A DNA stretch of 7,273 nucleotides. It comes from Candidatus Saccharibacteria bacterium UBA1103 (GTDB taxonomy: Bacteria; Patescibacteriota; Saccharimonadia; Saccharimonadales; Saccharimonadaceae). Shown here piece after piece: positions 1 to 6,508 of this stretch; the first letter of the stretch is position 1, and every line of letters starts with the position of its first letter. The notes below the pieces were generated by a model that searched no databases, was not told where the DNA came from, and worked only from the letters and a program-made list of their open reading frames with translations. The position numbers and the translations under genes were made by a program. The DNA lies in the NCBI GenBank assembly GCA_905373275.1, contig CAJPSI010000036.1, positions 1-7,273 on the forward strand. The letters run 5' to 3'.

Positions 1-82
1 CACGAGCCAGCCAGGCGGGTCTGAAGGAAATGATGACGAGACGAAGAGTAAGGGATTTAGTAGCGAGCAGTTCAGTCAGTCT
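1..82 (+). repeat. Left copy of a window-flanking inverted repeat
   Basis: Bases 1-34 are a perfect reverse complement of 7183-7216. Without gaps the match continues to base 82 (partner 7135), with about 63 of 82 positions identical. Two reading frames are open through it. The frame starting at base 2 gives a hydrophilic Ser/Gly/Glu-rich tail ending at TAA 113-115; the frame starting at base 3 gives a basic tail ending at TGA 96-98. Either could be the 3' end of a gene running in from the left, but I cannot choose between them. Mismatches to the right copy fall evenly over the three codon positions, which argues against shared coding constraint. No transposase or recombinase lies beside it. 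Because the window edge coincides with the repeat, its true left boundary is unknown. Confidence 0.85.
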
Positions 83-134
83 AGTGCAAATGAAATGAAG
101 GACATAATGATGTAAGAAATACACGACTTGGCTA

Positions 135-143
135 TGCTAAGAT
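135..143 (+). promoter_or_regulatory. Extended -10 element for the FemX-like gene
   Basis: TGC-TAAGAT is an extended -10 box (TG, one base, hexamer) ending 7 bases before the ATG at 151. No convincing -35 hexamer lies 16-18 bases upstream, which is usual for extended -10 promoters. If used, transcription would start at or next to the start codon, giving a leaderless mRNA; no Shine-Dalgarno sequence is seen before this ATG. The same TGC-TANNAT form recurs before three other units here. Confidence 0.55.
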
Positions 144-150
144 ATTACTG

Positions 151-1086
151 ATGAGAGAGACTAATTTTTTGCAGAGCTCTGCTTGGGCTCACTTTCAACA
201 GCAGCTGGGTCATCAGGTGATCGAAAAGCGGACCGATGCCTATAGCTACGTAGCCATCGTCGAGCGAGGCGGCTGGAGTAATAGACTATACTGCCCTTTC
301 GGACCGCTGGTAGATGACTATCATGGGCTGGAGCTGGCTCTAGCTGACCTGGCTAAGGAGGCTAAGAAGCGTCGGCTTGATTTCGTACGAGTTGAGCCTA
401 CCCTACCGGGATTAACGGAGGTAGATATGAAAAAGCTTCGTCTAAAGCACTCTCGTCGAGACGTTCAGCCACCCTACTCGGTTATTAACGACGTATCGGT
501 TAGCGAGTCTGAGATAGAGGCGGAGCTGTCGCAGACAGCTCGTCGCTATGCTCGTAAATGTGATAAAGCCGGTATCACCTATACAGTTAGCTATCAGCCG
601 ACCGATATTCGGTACTACATCGAGATGATTCACCAAGTGGCCAAACGTACCGGCATGAAGCCGCACGACGATCTTTACTTCCAACAGATTGCCGGCTTTC
701 TCTTCCCCACTAAGGCTGCCGGACTACTGTTCGCCGAGCTGGATGGCGAGAAGATTGCCTCTATCATATTCTTCACTGATGGCACGACGATGTATTATGC
801 TCACGCCGCTAATCTCACTAAATCTCGCAAGTACTCCCCCGCCACCGGACTGGGACTCTATGCACTCAAATTTGCTCATCAACAGGGCTGTAAATGGTTT
901 GACTGGTACGGTGTCGCTCCGGAGCATGATGATCACAATCCCCGTTGGCAATCTTGGGTCGGCTTCACCCGGTTTAAGCTGTCGTACGGTGGTCAAAGGA
1001 TTAACCGCCCGGGGACATGGGAGCTGCCTATTAAGAAACAGCAGTACTTTGTTTACCGTGCCCTACTTGCGCTTACTCGTCACTAG
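151..1086 (+). CDS. FemAB/FemX-family peptidoglycan cross-bridge aminoacyltransferase
   Basis: The 311-aa product resembles the FemABX family, cytoplasmic enzymes that transfer an amino acid from aminoacyl-tRNA to the stem peptide of a peptidoglycan precursor. Visible landmarks, in order: FLQSSAWAHFQ (residues 6-16), the CPFGP strand (48-52), RVEP (80-83), QPPYSVIND near 106-114, a Ser/Arg-rich helix LSQTARRYARK (126-136), and the second GNAT-like half with YYAHAA (215-220), the WFDWYG strand (249-254) and the C-terminal GFTRFKLSYGG (271-281). About 310 residues suits the short FemX-like members lacking the long coiled-coil arm of staphylococcal FemA. There is no signal peptide or membrane segment, as expected. 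The ATG at 151 is kept because FLQS..W..FQ normally lies at the very N-terminus and a promoter precedes it. The residue added cannot be read from the sequence. Family confidence is high, substrate unknown. Confidence 0.88.
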   Translation: MRETNFLQSSAWAHFQQQLGHQVIEKRTDAYSYVAIVERGGWSNRLYCPFGPLVDDYHGLELALADLAKEAKKRRLDFVRVEPTLPGLTEVDMKKLRLKHSRRDVQPPYSVINDVSVSESEIEAELSQTARRYARKCDKAGITYTVSYQPTDIRYYIEMIHQVAKRTGMKPHDDLYFQQIAGFLFPTKAAGLLFAELDGEKIASIIFFTDGTTMYYAHAANLTKSRKYSPATGLGLYALKFAHQQGCKWFDWYGVAPEHDDHNPRWQSWVGFTRFKLSYGGQRINRPGTWELPIKKQQYFVYRALLALTRH

Positions 1087-1098
1087 TTATATTATGGT

Positions 1099-1123
1099 TA
1101 TGCGGATCGTTGCGATACGCATA
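1099..1123 (+). terminator. Hairpin after the FemX-like gene, no U-tract
   Basis: TATGCG (1099-1104) pairs with CGCATA (1118-1123). After a G/A mismatch ATCG pairs with CGAT, closing a TTG loop, giving ten base pairs in total. It starts 12 bases after the stop codon, where a terminator would lie, but the following bases (TATTAGTAAC) are not a U-run. It may be a weak terminator or an RNA 3' end stabiliser; it could also be read as part of the valS upstream region. Confidence 0.35.
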
Positions 1124-1214
1124 TATTAGTAACGAATGCCTGAAAAGGTGCGTGGAGGCTTCATGTTTTGTTTTACGTGAAAGTCTTGTTTAGTGTGCCC
1201 TTTTTCATTTTGGT

Positions 1215-1220
1215 TATGAT
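1215..1220 (+). promoter_or_regulatory. Candidate -10 box for valS
   Basis: TATGAT lies 8 bases before the valS ATG at 1229. It is not preceded by a correctly spaced TG, and no good -35 sits 16-18 bases upstream; TTGTTT at 1186-1191 is 23 bases away. No Shine-Dalgarno motif precedes the start, so a leaderless or nearly leaderless transcript is possible. There is no T-box element (no conserved AGGGTGGNACCGCG block), so tRNA-sensing control is not evident. Confidence 0.4.
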
Positions 1221-1228
1221 TTTTACAG

Positions 1229-3790
1229 ATGAAACTATCCAAAACTTACCAACCAAATCAGTATGAGCCAACGATCTATGCCCTCTGGGAAACCAGTGGG
1301 GCTTTTGCACCTGCGGGGCAGGGCGATCCATATTCGATTGTGATGCCACCACCGAATGCCAACGGTAATTTGCATGTGGGGCATGCTTATATGATCCCGA
1401 TTGAGGACATACTGGCCAGGTATTATCGGATGCAGGGGAGAGATACTGTCTGGATCCCCGGGGCTGATCATGCCGGATTTGAGACATGGGTAGTTTTCGA
1501 GCGGTATCTCAGTAGTCAGGGCAAATCACGCTTTGACTATAGCAGGGAAGAGCTCTATCGGATGACCTGGGAGTTTGTGGAGCGAAATCGAGGACAGATG
1601 GAGCTTCAGCTCAGGGCACTGGGGGCGAGTTGTGACTGGTCATCAACAGTTTTCACCTTGGACAAGAAGGTGATTGAGACGGTCTATCGGACTTTTCATA
1701 AGCTATGGGATGACGGATTAATTTACCGGGGCAACCGGATCGTCAACTATTGTCCGCATCACCGGACTTCATTTGCCGACATCGAAGTAGAGTACCGAGA
1801 TGAACCATCTCACCTCTGGCACATCGCCTATCGATTAACTGAGGGCAAAGGTGAGATAGAGGTGGCGACCACCAGGCCGGAGACGATGCTGGGGGATGTG
1901 GCTATCGCCGTACACCCTGATGATTCGAAATACCGGGAATTAGTCGGCAAAACAGTCGTCGTGCCACTGGTCGAGCGAGAGATTCCGATCGTTGCTGACG
2001 AAGGGGTAGAGCAGGGCTTCGGCACAGGTGCTGTCAAAGTTACACCAGCGCATGATCCGCTTGACTTTGAGATTGGGCAACGTCATCAGCTGGAGCCGAT
2101 CCAGGTGATCGGACTGGATGGCAAGATGACTGACCGGGTGCCACCGAAGTATCGGGGGCTGACGGTCGAGCAGGCGAGAGAAGCGGTCGTGGCTGACTTA
2201 AAGGCTACCGGAGCGTTACGCAGCATTGAGGATTGTCGTCACCAAGTACCACACTGCTACAAGTGCGGTGCCACTATTCAGCCACTATTGATGAAACAGT
2301 GGTTTATTGATGTTAAACCTCTAGCCGGAGCGGCTCGCCGGGCGATCGAGCGAGGCGAAGTTAGCTTTATGCCGAAGCAGAAAGCTAGCGAGCTGGCTCG
2401 GTATTATGACGAGCTGAGGGACTGGAATATTAGCCGGCAGATTCCCTGGGGGATACCGATCCCTGCCTTTCAGAATGTATCAGACCCTGACGACTGGATT
2501 TTTGACACCAGGGTAGAGCAGCAGGAGATTGTGATTAACGGTCAGACTTATCGACGAGATGAAGACACCTTTGACACTTGGTTCAGTAGTGGGCAGCTAC
2601 CTTTCATAGCGACAGATTACCTGGATAATGGGCGACTAAGCCGTTTTTATCCGACCAGTGTCATGGAGACAGGGGTAGACATACTGCGAGCTTGGGTGGC
2701 TCGGATGATCATGCTGGGGTTATATATGACCGGCAAAGTGCCGTTTCGTGATGTCTTTCTACATGGTCTGATCCTAGATGAGCATGGTAAGAAGATGAGC
2801 AAGAGCAAGGGTAATGTGGTTAACCCGATGGGGATAATCGAGAAATACGGTAGCGATGCTCTGCGTGTCGGTATCGTCATGAATCGTTCGGCAGGGCAGC
2901 CACAGGCTTTTTCTGAGGCATCGGTGATAGCAGGGCGCAACTTCTGCAATAAGCTATGGAATATTGCTCGCTATATAGAAGGGAAGTCAGATGCTAAGCC
3001 GGTCAGCAATGAGGAGATTGAGCAGGCTCAACCGGAGACGATTTACGAGCACTGGATACTGGCTTGTCTGGAGCAGGCTCGTCAGGCGATAGATGCTGAC
3101 ATTGCCGGCTATCGCTTCGCTGAGGCGATGGAGGCAGTCTACCATTGCATCTGGGACGACCTGGCGGACTGGTACATCGAAGCGAGTAAGGCATCCGATA
3201 ATATCGCTTTCATGCGGCGAGTACTGAGTATCGCCTTGCGCTTAGTCCATCCTTTTGCGCCCTTCGTCTCTGAGACCATCTGGACAACCTTCCGGGGAGA
3301 GGGGTCATTGCTAATATCACAACACTGGCCGAGTCAACTGAAGTTTAGCAAGCGTCAGGCGAGTAGCTTTGACCGGGTAATAGAACTGGTCGACGAGCTG
3401 CGCAACATTACCAGTCAGCTACCGCCCGCTAAGTACTACCTGGTTTTCGATGACTGTCAGATGATAGAAGAGAATCAGGCACTGATCAAGGGCCTGGCGA
3501 AGCTGAGGGGTATTCGTCAGGATCGCACTCCTCATGGACTAAAAATTGTCTTGCCGCATAGCACCGCTTGGCTGGAGCTGACTGAAGAGGAGATTGCTGA
3601 CTACAAGGACAAGCTACAAGCGAAGCTGGCTAAGCTGAAGAGTGAGATCTACGGACTGGAGCGACGCTTGGCTAGTCAGGGTTACTTGGAGAAAGCACCG
3701 GAGCAGCTGGTTCACGAAACTAAGAAGCAACTAGCCGATAAAAAACGCCAGACTGTTCACTTGGGTGAGCAGCTGGCGGAAATCAGTTAG
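1229..3790 (+). CDS. valS: Valyl-tRNA synthetase
   Basis: This class Ia aminoacyl-tRNA synthetase charges tRNA-Val with valine in the cytoplasm. It has 853 residues, a little short of common bacterial ValRS (about 880-950). The catalytic Rossmann domain opens with PPPNANGNLHVGH (HIGH motif H49-H52). The CP1 editing domain follows, with ATTRPETMLGD (213-223) and VTPAHDPLDF (271-280), which hydrolyses mischarged Thr-tRNA. HCYKCG (342-347) is a likely metal site. WNISRQIPWGIPIPA (399-413) and DTWFSS (449-454) lead to KMSKS at 522-526. The anticodon-binding helical domain spans roughly 605-700, and the C-terminal coiled coil (about 785-853) is a ValRS hallmark. The family identity also shows in RFYPTSVMETG and FSE..V.AGRNF.NKLWN. 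Two pocket-lining signatures differ from common bacterial enzymes: GADHAGFETW instead of G-DHAGIATQ, and VDILRAW instead of FDIIFFW. The start is firm because the N-terminus matches the family length. It is convergent with the HIT gene, 17 bases apart. Confidence 0.95.
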   Translation: MKLSKTYQPNQYEPTIYALWETSGAFAPAGQGDPYSIVMPPPNANGNLHVGHAYMIPIEDILARYYRMQGRDTVWIPGADHAGFETWVVFERYLSSQGKSRFDYSREELYRMTWEFVERNRGQMELQLRALGASCDWSSTVFTLDKKVIETVYRTFHKLWDDGLIYRGNRIVNYCPHHRTSFADIEVEYRDEPSHLWHIAYRLTEGKGEIEVATTRPETMLGDVAIAVHPDDSKYRELVGKTVVVPLVEREIPIVADEGVEQGFGTGAVKVTPAHDPLDFEIGQRHQLEPIQVIGLDGKMTDRVPPKYRGLTVEQAREAVVADLKATGALRSIEDCRHQVPHCYKCGATIQPLLMKQWFIDVKPLAGAARRAIERGEVSFMPKQKASELARYYDELRDWNISRQIPWGIPIPAFQNVSDPDDWIFDTRVEQQEIVINGQTYRRDEDTFDTWFSSGQLPFIATDYLDNGRLSRFYPTSVMETGVDILRAWVARMIMLGLYMTGKVPFRDVFLHGLILDEHGKKMSKSKGNVVNPMGIIEKYGSDALRVGIVMNRSAGQPQAFSEASVIAGRNFCNKLWNIARYIEGKSDAKPVSNEEIEQAQPETIYEHWILACLEQARQAIDADIAGYRFAEAMEAVYHCIWDDLADWYIEASKASDNIAFMRRVLSIALRLVHPFAPFVSETIWTTFRGEGSLLISQHWPSQLKFSKRQASSFDRVIELVDELRNITSQLPPAKYYLVFDDCQMIEENQALIKGLAKLRGIRQDRTPHGLKIVLPHSTAWLELTEEEIADYKDKLQAKLAKLKSEIYGLERRLASQGYLEKAPEQLVHETKKQLADKKRQTVHLGEQLAEIS

Positions 3791-3807
3791 GGTAGTGCCA
3801 CGTTAAG

Positions 3808-4206
3808 CTAGTCGCTGAAGTGTAACTTAGCGGCGATCTGCTTCATGTTGGCGTCACTAGTGTCGACCGGATAGCCATGATGCAGGCGCAGCACCTTATC
3901 GTCATACATCGGTACGACGTGGACGTGAGCATGGGGTACTTCCAGCCCTTCCACCACGATGCCGGCTCTCACGCCTAAGACTTGCTCGATGCGCTGTGCT
4001 ATCTTTTTGACAGTCACAAAGAGTGCTTGGTAGGTTGCATCGTCAAGGTCATAGAATTTGTCAACTTGTACTCTCGGGGCAACCAAGACATGTCCGTCAC
4101 TGAGCGGATTGATATCAAGAAAGGCGAAAGTCTGATCGTCTTCGTAGATCTTATAGCAGGGAATCTCACCCCGCATTATTTTAGTGAAAATACTATCTTG
4201 TTTCAT
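3808..4206 (-). CDS. HIT-family nucleotide hydrolase
   Basis: This 132-aa protein has the histidine triad HAHVHVV (H92, H94, H96), the nucleotide-binding catalytic signature of HIT hydrolases. The N-terminal SIFTKIMRGEIPCYKIYEDD and the FLDINPLSDGHVLVAPR strand (residues 29-45) are also typical of bacterial HIT proteins. Relatives hydrolyse nucleoside phosphoramidates, dinucleoside polyphosphates or AMP conjugates, including aminoacyl-adenylates; the exact substrate cannot be assigned. Length fits the family (about 110-145). The ATG at 4206 puts the family N-terminus at residue 1 and lies 6 bases from a -10 box, with no Shine-Dalgarno motif. Upstream on the same strand, the unknown gene stops only 23 bases away, so the two may also be co-transcribed. 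The gene converges on valS with a 17-base gap in which I see no terminator. Confidence 0.92.
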   Translation of the reverse strand: MKQDSIFTKIMRGEIPCYKIYEDDQTFAFLDINPLSDGHVLVAPRVQVDKFYDLDDATYQALFVTVKKIAQRIEQVLGVRAGIVVEGLEVPHAHVHVVPMYDDKVLRLHHGYPVDTSDANMKQIAAKLHFSD

Positions 4207-4212
4207 AAGATG

Positions 4213-4221
4213 ATTGTAGCA
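4213..4221 (-). promoter_or_regulatory. Extended -10 element for the HIT gene
   Basis: On the minus strand TGC-TACAAT ends 6 bases before the HIT start codon at 4206. The expected transcript start falls on or beside the ATG, so the mRNA would be leaderless. No convincing -35 is present; its position would overlap the end of the upstream gene. Confidence 0.55.
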
Positions 4222-4229
4222 TGCATGGG

Positions 4230-4895
4230 CTAGGTATCCCGATCATCCCGCTCAAAGTCAGAGAAAGCGACTCCGGGCTGACTTGAGGTATTAGTCAGCC
4301 ACTCCCGAGCTGAGCGGATAGACTCTAGAGGAGTATTGCCATGCTCGATGCCGTCAATGACATTAGTAATATATTCAGAGATGTCAAATAAGGTTATGGA
4401 GTCATCTTCATCGTCTACCAGGTTGCAACCGTTCAGACTTTCAACGGCTATTGAAAACATCGCTAGTGATTTCAGATCTTGCTGAAGCACCAGGCTATCA
4501 ATCACTCTCAGAAATGGCCTAACGAATGTTGCCTTTCGCCAGCGATAGGTCTTCTCGCCATATTGGTAATAACTGCCATCACAGAACCAACGATCATAGT
4601 AGCTCTCAATCTGCTTTTTCGAGAAATGGTGCGGTGCTTTAGCTAGACTGTCATATGCCATACAGAGCCAGTTGTAGACTCTGATGACAGTGTAGTCGCC
4701 GGCTCCATTGATTTCTTGGTAGTCATCGTAATTTGCTCGTAGGTGTTCAATGTATTTCAGTAGTTGTTTCTTGTCGCCCGCTCGAAAGGCGACTAAACCG
4801 TCACTCATGCAACGGATTGTATCTGATAATGCTTGTCCGTTCCAATAATCTGAGAACTTCTCAGCTGTTACCTTAATCATTGGGTGATATGTCAT
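4230..4895 (-). CDS. Uncharacterised 221-aa protein
   Basis: I do not recognise this protein. It is soluble in character: no signal peptide, no hydrophobic span long enough to cross a membrane, and a probably mostly helical fold. Residues 99-128 form a very aromatic, basic patch (YYDRWF, SYYQY, TYRWRKATF), and residues 160-175 an acidic stretch containing DDEDD. The last 10 residues are charged and probably disordered. Six cysteines are scattered or absent from paired motifs, so no zinc site is evident. Coding status is supported by its 666-base length, the absence of a competing gene opposite, and a GGAGG Shine-Dalgarno motif at 4899-4903 just 3 bases before the ATG, plus a -10-like TATACT at 4931-4936. 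It is divergent from the DD-carboxypeptidase gene and 23 bases upstream of HIT, with which it may share a transcript. No function is proposed. Confidence 0.75.
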   Translation of the reverse strand: MTYHPMIKVTAEKFSDYWNGQALSDTIRCMSDGLVAFRAGDKKQLLKYIEHLRANYDDYQEINGAGDYTVIRVYNWLCMAYDSLAKAPHHFSKKQIESYYDRWFCDGSYYQYGEKTYRWRKATFVRPFLRVIDSLVLQQDLKSLAMFSIAVESLNGCNLVDDEDDSITLFDISEYITNVIDGIEHGNTPLESIRSAREWLTNTSSQPGVAFSDFERDDRDT

Positions 4896-4930
4896 AAGCC
4901 TCCATCGGTAAGTTAAGTAGTTACTCTTTG

Positions 4931-4936
4931 AGTATA
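4931..4936 (-). promoter_or_regulatory. Candidate -10 box for the uncharacterised gene
   Basis: TATACT on the minus strand would place the transcript start near 4924, giving a leader of about 28 bases that contains the GGAGG ribosome-binding site at 4899-4903. No good -35 is seen. Its -35 region overlaps the -10 of the divergent carboxypeptidase gene (4958-4963), so the two promoters may interfere with each other. Confidence 0.35.
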
Positions 4937-4957
4937 AACGTAGAGCGAAATATCCGC

Positions 4958-4963
4958 TATAAT
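4958..4963 (+). promoter_or_regulatory. Consensus -10 box for the DD-carboxypeptidase gene
   Basis: A perfect TATAAT ends 7 bases before ATG 4971 and overlaps the more upstream ATG at 4962. It is preceded by CGC rather than TGC. Transcription from it would begin at about 4970-4971, which rules out use of ATG 4962 from this promoter and suggests a leaderless message. A GGAG at 4964-4967 sits only 3 bases before ATG 4971 and could be a ribosome-binding site if transcription starts further upstream. Confidence 0.55.
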
Positions 4964-4970
4964 GGAGCTT

Positions 4971-6167
4971 ATGAAAAAGTTGGTGGGGGTGATCGCCGGT
5001 ATCTTGCTGGTCGTGGCGGGCTATGTCTGTTGGACGCTACTTAGGCCATTGCCCTTATTGACACCCAGCGTCAAGTTGCAGACGATTGATGCTCGACCGT
5101 TTACTTCAGATAAGCTGGATAGCGGTAGGGGGGCTATCGGCTTCGTTAATCCGGCTAACCGTGAAATCAGCTGTCGAGCGTTAGGTAATGGTGAGGAGTA
5201 TACCACTCCTAAACCGACCGCCAGTATCGCCAAGCTGATCACCGCTCAAGTCGTACTCGGTAAGATGCCCCTAGCTAAGGGCGAGAGTGGACCCAGCCTT
5301 AGTCTCAACAGTCAGGACGAAGCAAGCTATTGGCAAGACCTGGCGGTAGGCGGCAGTAGTGTACAGATGATAGCGGGGCAGACGATTAGCCAGCGTCAGC
5401 TACTGGAGGGGACTTTGCTGGCAAGTGCCAATAACATGGCTAATCGCCTGGCGGTCTGGGCATTTGGCTCAATGGATAACTACCGTCAGGTGGCTAGCCA
5501 ATGGTTAAGAGATCATGAGCTTGCTGATACCATCATCGGTACCGATGCCAGCGGACTGGACCCGTCAACAAAATCTACTCCGACCGACCTATGCAAGATC
5601 CTACTATTAGCCGGTCAGCAGCCTATCTTAGCGGAGATCATGAGCGAGCCGGAGGCGACTATGCCCTCCGGTGAAGTCATTCACACTACCAATCGCCTGC
5701 TGGGGCGAGACGGCGTCTTCGCCGGTAAGACGGGCTTTACTCATGAAGCGGGGCGGGGTGTAGTCACGGCCAGTCGGCGTCAGATCGATGGAGTGACGGT
5801 GATCGTCGGCATCGTCAGCATGGGTAACGACAGTTATAATACTGCTTTCAGGCGAACTGAGCAGCTTCTGGAGAGTAGCCGTCGGGACATTGCGGTCAGC
5901 CAGCTAAAGGCTAATACGTCAGTGGGTAAGCTCAGTTCCACTTGGGGTGCCAGTCGGCTAGTTACCGCTAAGCCGGTCACTGTGCCGTACTGGGTCGATA
6001 GCCCGCCTAAGAGTAAGTTCGTCCACTATTTATCAGACGAAGTTGATAGCGCCAGCGCCGGCAGCATCTATGGACAGCTGAGTCTGGGTAATAACCAGAT
6101 CAATGTCATCACAGAGCGAACGATCAAGCCGGCTTCACTGACCTGGCGCCTGACTCATCCGTTCTAA
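4971..6167 (+). CDS. D-alanyl-D-alanine carboxypeptidase (peptidase S11, PBP5-like)
   Basis: This 398-aa serine peptidase trims the terminal D-Ala from peptidoglycan stem peptides outside the membrane. All three active-site motifs of the penicillin-binding fold are present (numbering from ATG 4971): SIAK (S85 nucleophile, K88), SANN (S152-N154) and KTG (K253-G255) followed by FT. Residues 2-24 form one hydrophobic segment after two lysines, an uncleaved anchor or signal peptide; no lipobox cysteine follows in the right place. The catalytic domain covers about 50-300, and a roughly 90-residue C-terminal part may correspond to the beta-rich second domain of PBP5-type enzymes. I prefer ATG 4971 to the in-frame ATG at 4962 because 4962 lies inside a perfect TATAAT and 4971 begins with the MKK expected of an export signal. 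It shares a divergent promoter region of 75 bases with the uncharacterised gene. Confidence 0.92.
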   Translation: MKKLVGVIAGILLVVAGYVCWTLLRPLPLLTPSVKLQTIDARPFTSDKLDSGRGAIGFVNPANREISCRALGNGEEYTTPKPTASIAKLITAQVVLGKMPLAKGESGPSLSLNSQDEASYWQDLAVGGSSVQMIAGQTISQRQLLEGTLLASANNMANRLAVWAFGSMDNYRQVASQWLRDHELADTIIGTDASGLDPSTKSTPTDLCKILLLAGQQPILAEIMSEPEATMPSGEVIHTTNRLLGRDGVFAGKTGFTHEAGRGVVTASRRQIDGVTVIVGIVSMGNDSYNTAFRRTEQLLESSRRDIAVSQLKANTSVGKLSSTWGASRLVTAKPVTVPYWVDSPPKSKFVHYLSDEVDSASAGSIYGQLSLGNNQINVITERTIKPASLTWRLTHPF

Positions 6168-6172
6168 TTCCC

Positions 6173-6190
6173 GCATTAACGCCTTAATGC
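6173..6190 (+). terminator. Hairpin after the DD-carboxypeptidase gene, no U-tract
   Basis: GCATTAA (6173-6179) and TTAATGC (6184-6190) form a perfect 7-bp stem with a CGCC loop, beginning 5 bases after the carboxypeptidase stop. The bases after it (TAGCTTACAC) are not a U-run. It lies between two converging genes and could act from either side, but a canonical intrinsic terminator is not shown. Confidence 0.35.
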
Positions 6191-6210
6191 TAGCTTACAC
6201 ACCTTAATCT

Positions 6211-6224
6211 ACGACGACCGTCGT
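6211..6224 (-). terminator. Short hairpin at the toxin stop codon
   Basis: ACGAC (6211-6215) and GTCGT (6220-6224) form a 5-bp stem with a 4-base loop, overlapping the toxin stop codon. No U-run follows on the minus strand. This is weak evidence for a terminator of the toxin-antitoxin transcript. Confidence 0.2.
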
Positions 6225-6508
6225 TATCTAAATAAGTCGCTGTGCGTACCTGTCCGATACAGCATCACGCAGCGCCTACCGGTATCGACCTTATAGATCA
6301 AAAGCCAGTCCGGCTCAATGTGACACTCCCGATATTCTTTATAGTCTCTTCCTTTCAGAGGATGGTCTAGGTATTCTCTGGGCAACCTGTCACCGTCCAT
6401 CAGAATTGTCACAACGATCCGTAACTTGGCGACATCATAGCCTCGCCTTAACGCCAATTTATAGTCTCTCTTAAATTGACTGGTTCTTTGTATACTGTAC
6501 CGAGTCAT
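6224..6508 (-). CDS. YafQ-family mRNA interferase toxin
   Basis: This 94-aa protein matches the RelE-superfamily YafQ toxins, ribosome-dependent endoribonucleases that cut mRNA in the A site. Visible family features: FKRDYKLALRRGYD (residues 12-25), the DHPLKG strand (48-53), CHIEPDWLLIY (62-72) and the C-terminal RTGTHSDLF (85-93). The residues that correspond to the catalytic set described for E. coli YafQ are all present: H49, H63, D67, W68, R85, H89 and F93, so the toxin is predicted to be active. The length matches YafQ (about 92 aa). Its ATG (6508-6506) overlaps the antitoxin TGA (6507-6505) by the sequence ATGA, a standard coupling arrangement that makes toxin translation depend on antitoxin translation. 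No separate promoter is visible, so it is probably expressed only from the operon promoter at 6823-6851. Confidence 0.93.
   Translation of the reverse strand: MTRYSIQRTSQFKRDYKLALRRGYDVAKLRIVVTILMDGDRLPREYLDHPLKGRDYKEYRECHIEPDWLLIYKVDTGRRCVMLYRTGTHSDLFR

Noticed and set aside
2..115. Confident call of an upstream gene's C-terminus
   Set aside because: Two frames are open with different tails (stops at 96-98 and 113-115) and divergence from the right copy shows no codon-position bias, so neither can be claimed as coding.
689..1129. Open frame of 146 codons on the plus strand
   Set aside because: It lies in another frame of the FemX-like gene, whose family motifs run through the same bases; the translation is unlike any protein and has no ribosome-binding site.
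1087..1228. T-box or other riboswitch before valS
   Set aside because: The spacer is only 142 bases, has no T-box antiterminator block and no terminator with a U-run; only one simple hairpin is seen.
2647..2949. Open frame of 100 codons on the minus strand
   Set aside because: It is antisense to the KMSKS region of valS and carries no recognisable features; likewise the minus-strand frames near 1173-1487, 1828-2037 and 3003-3194.
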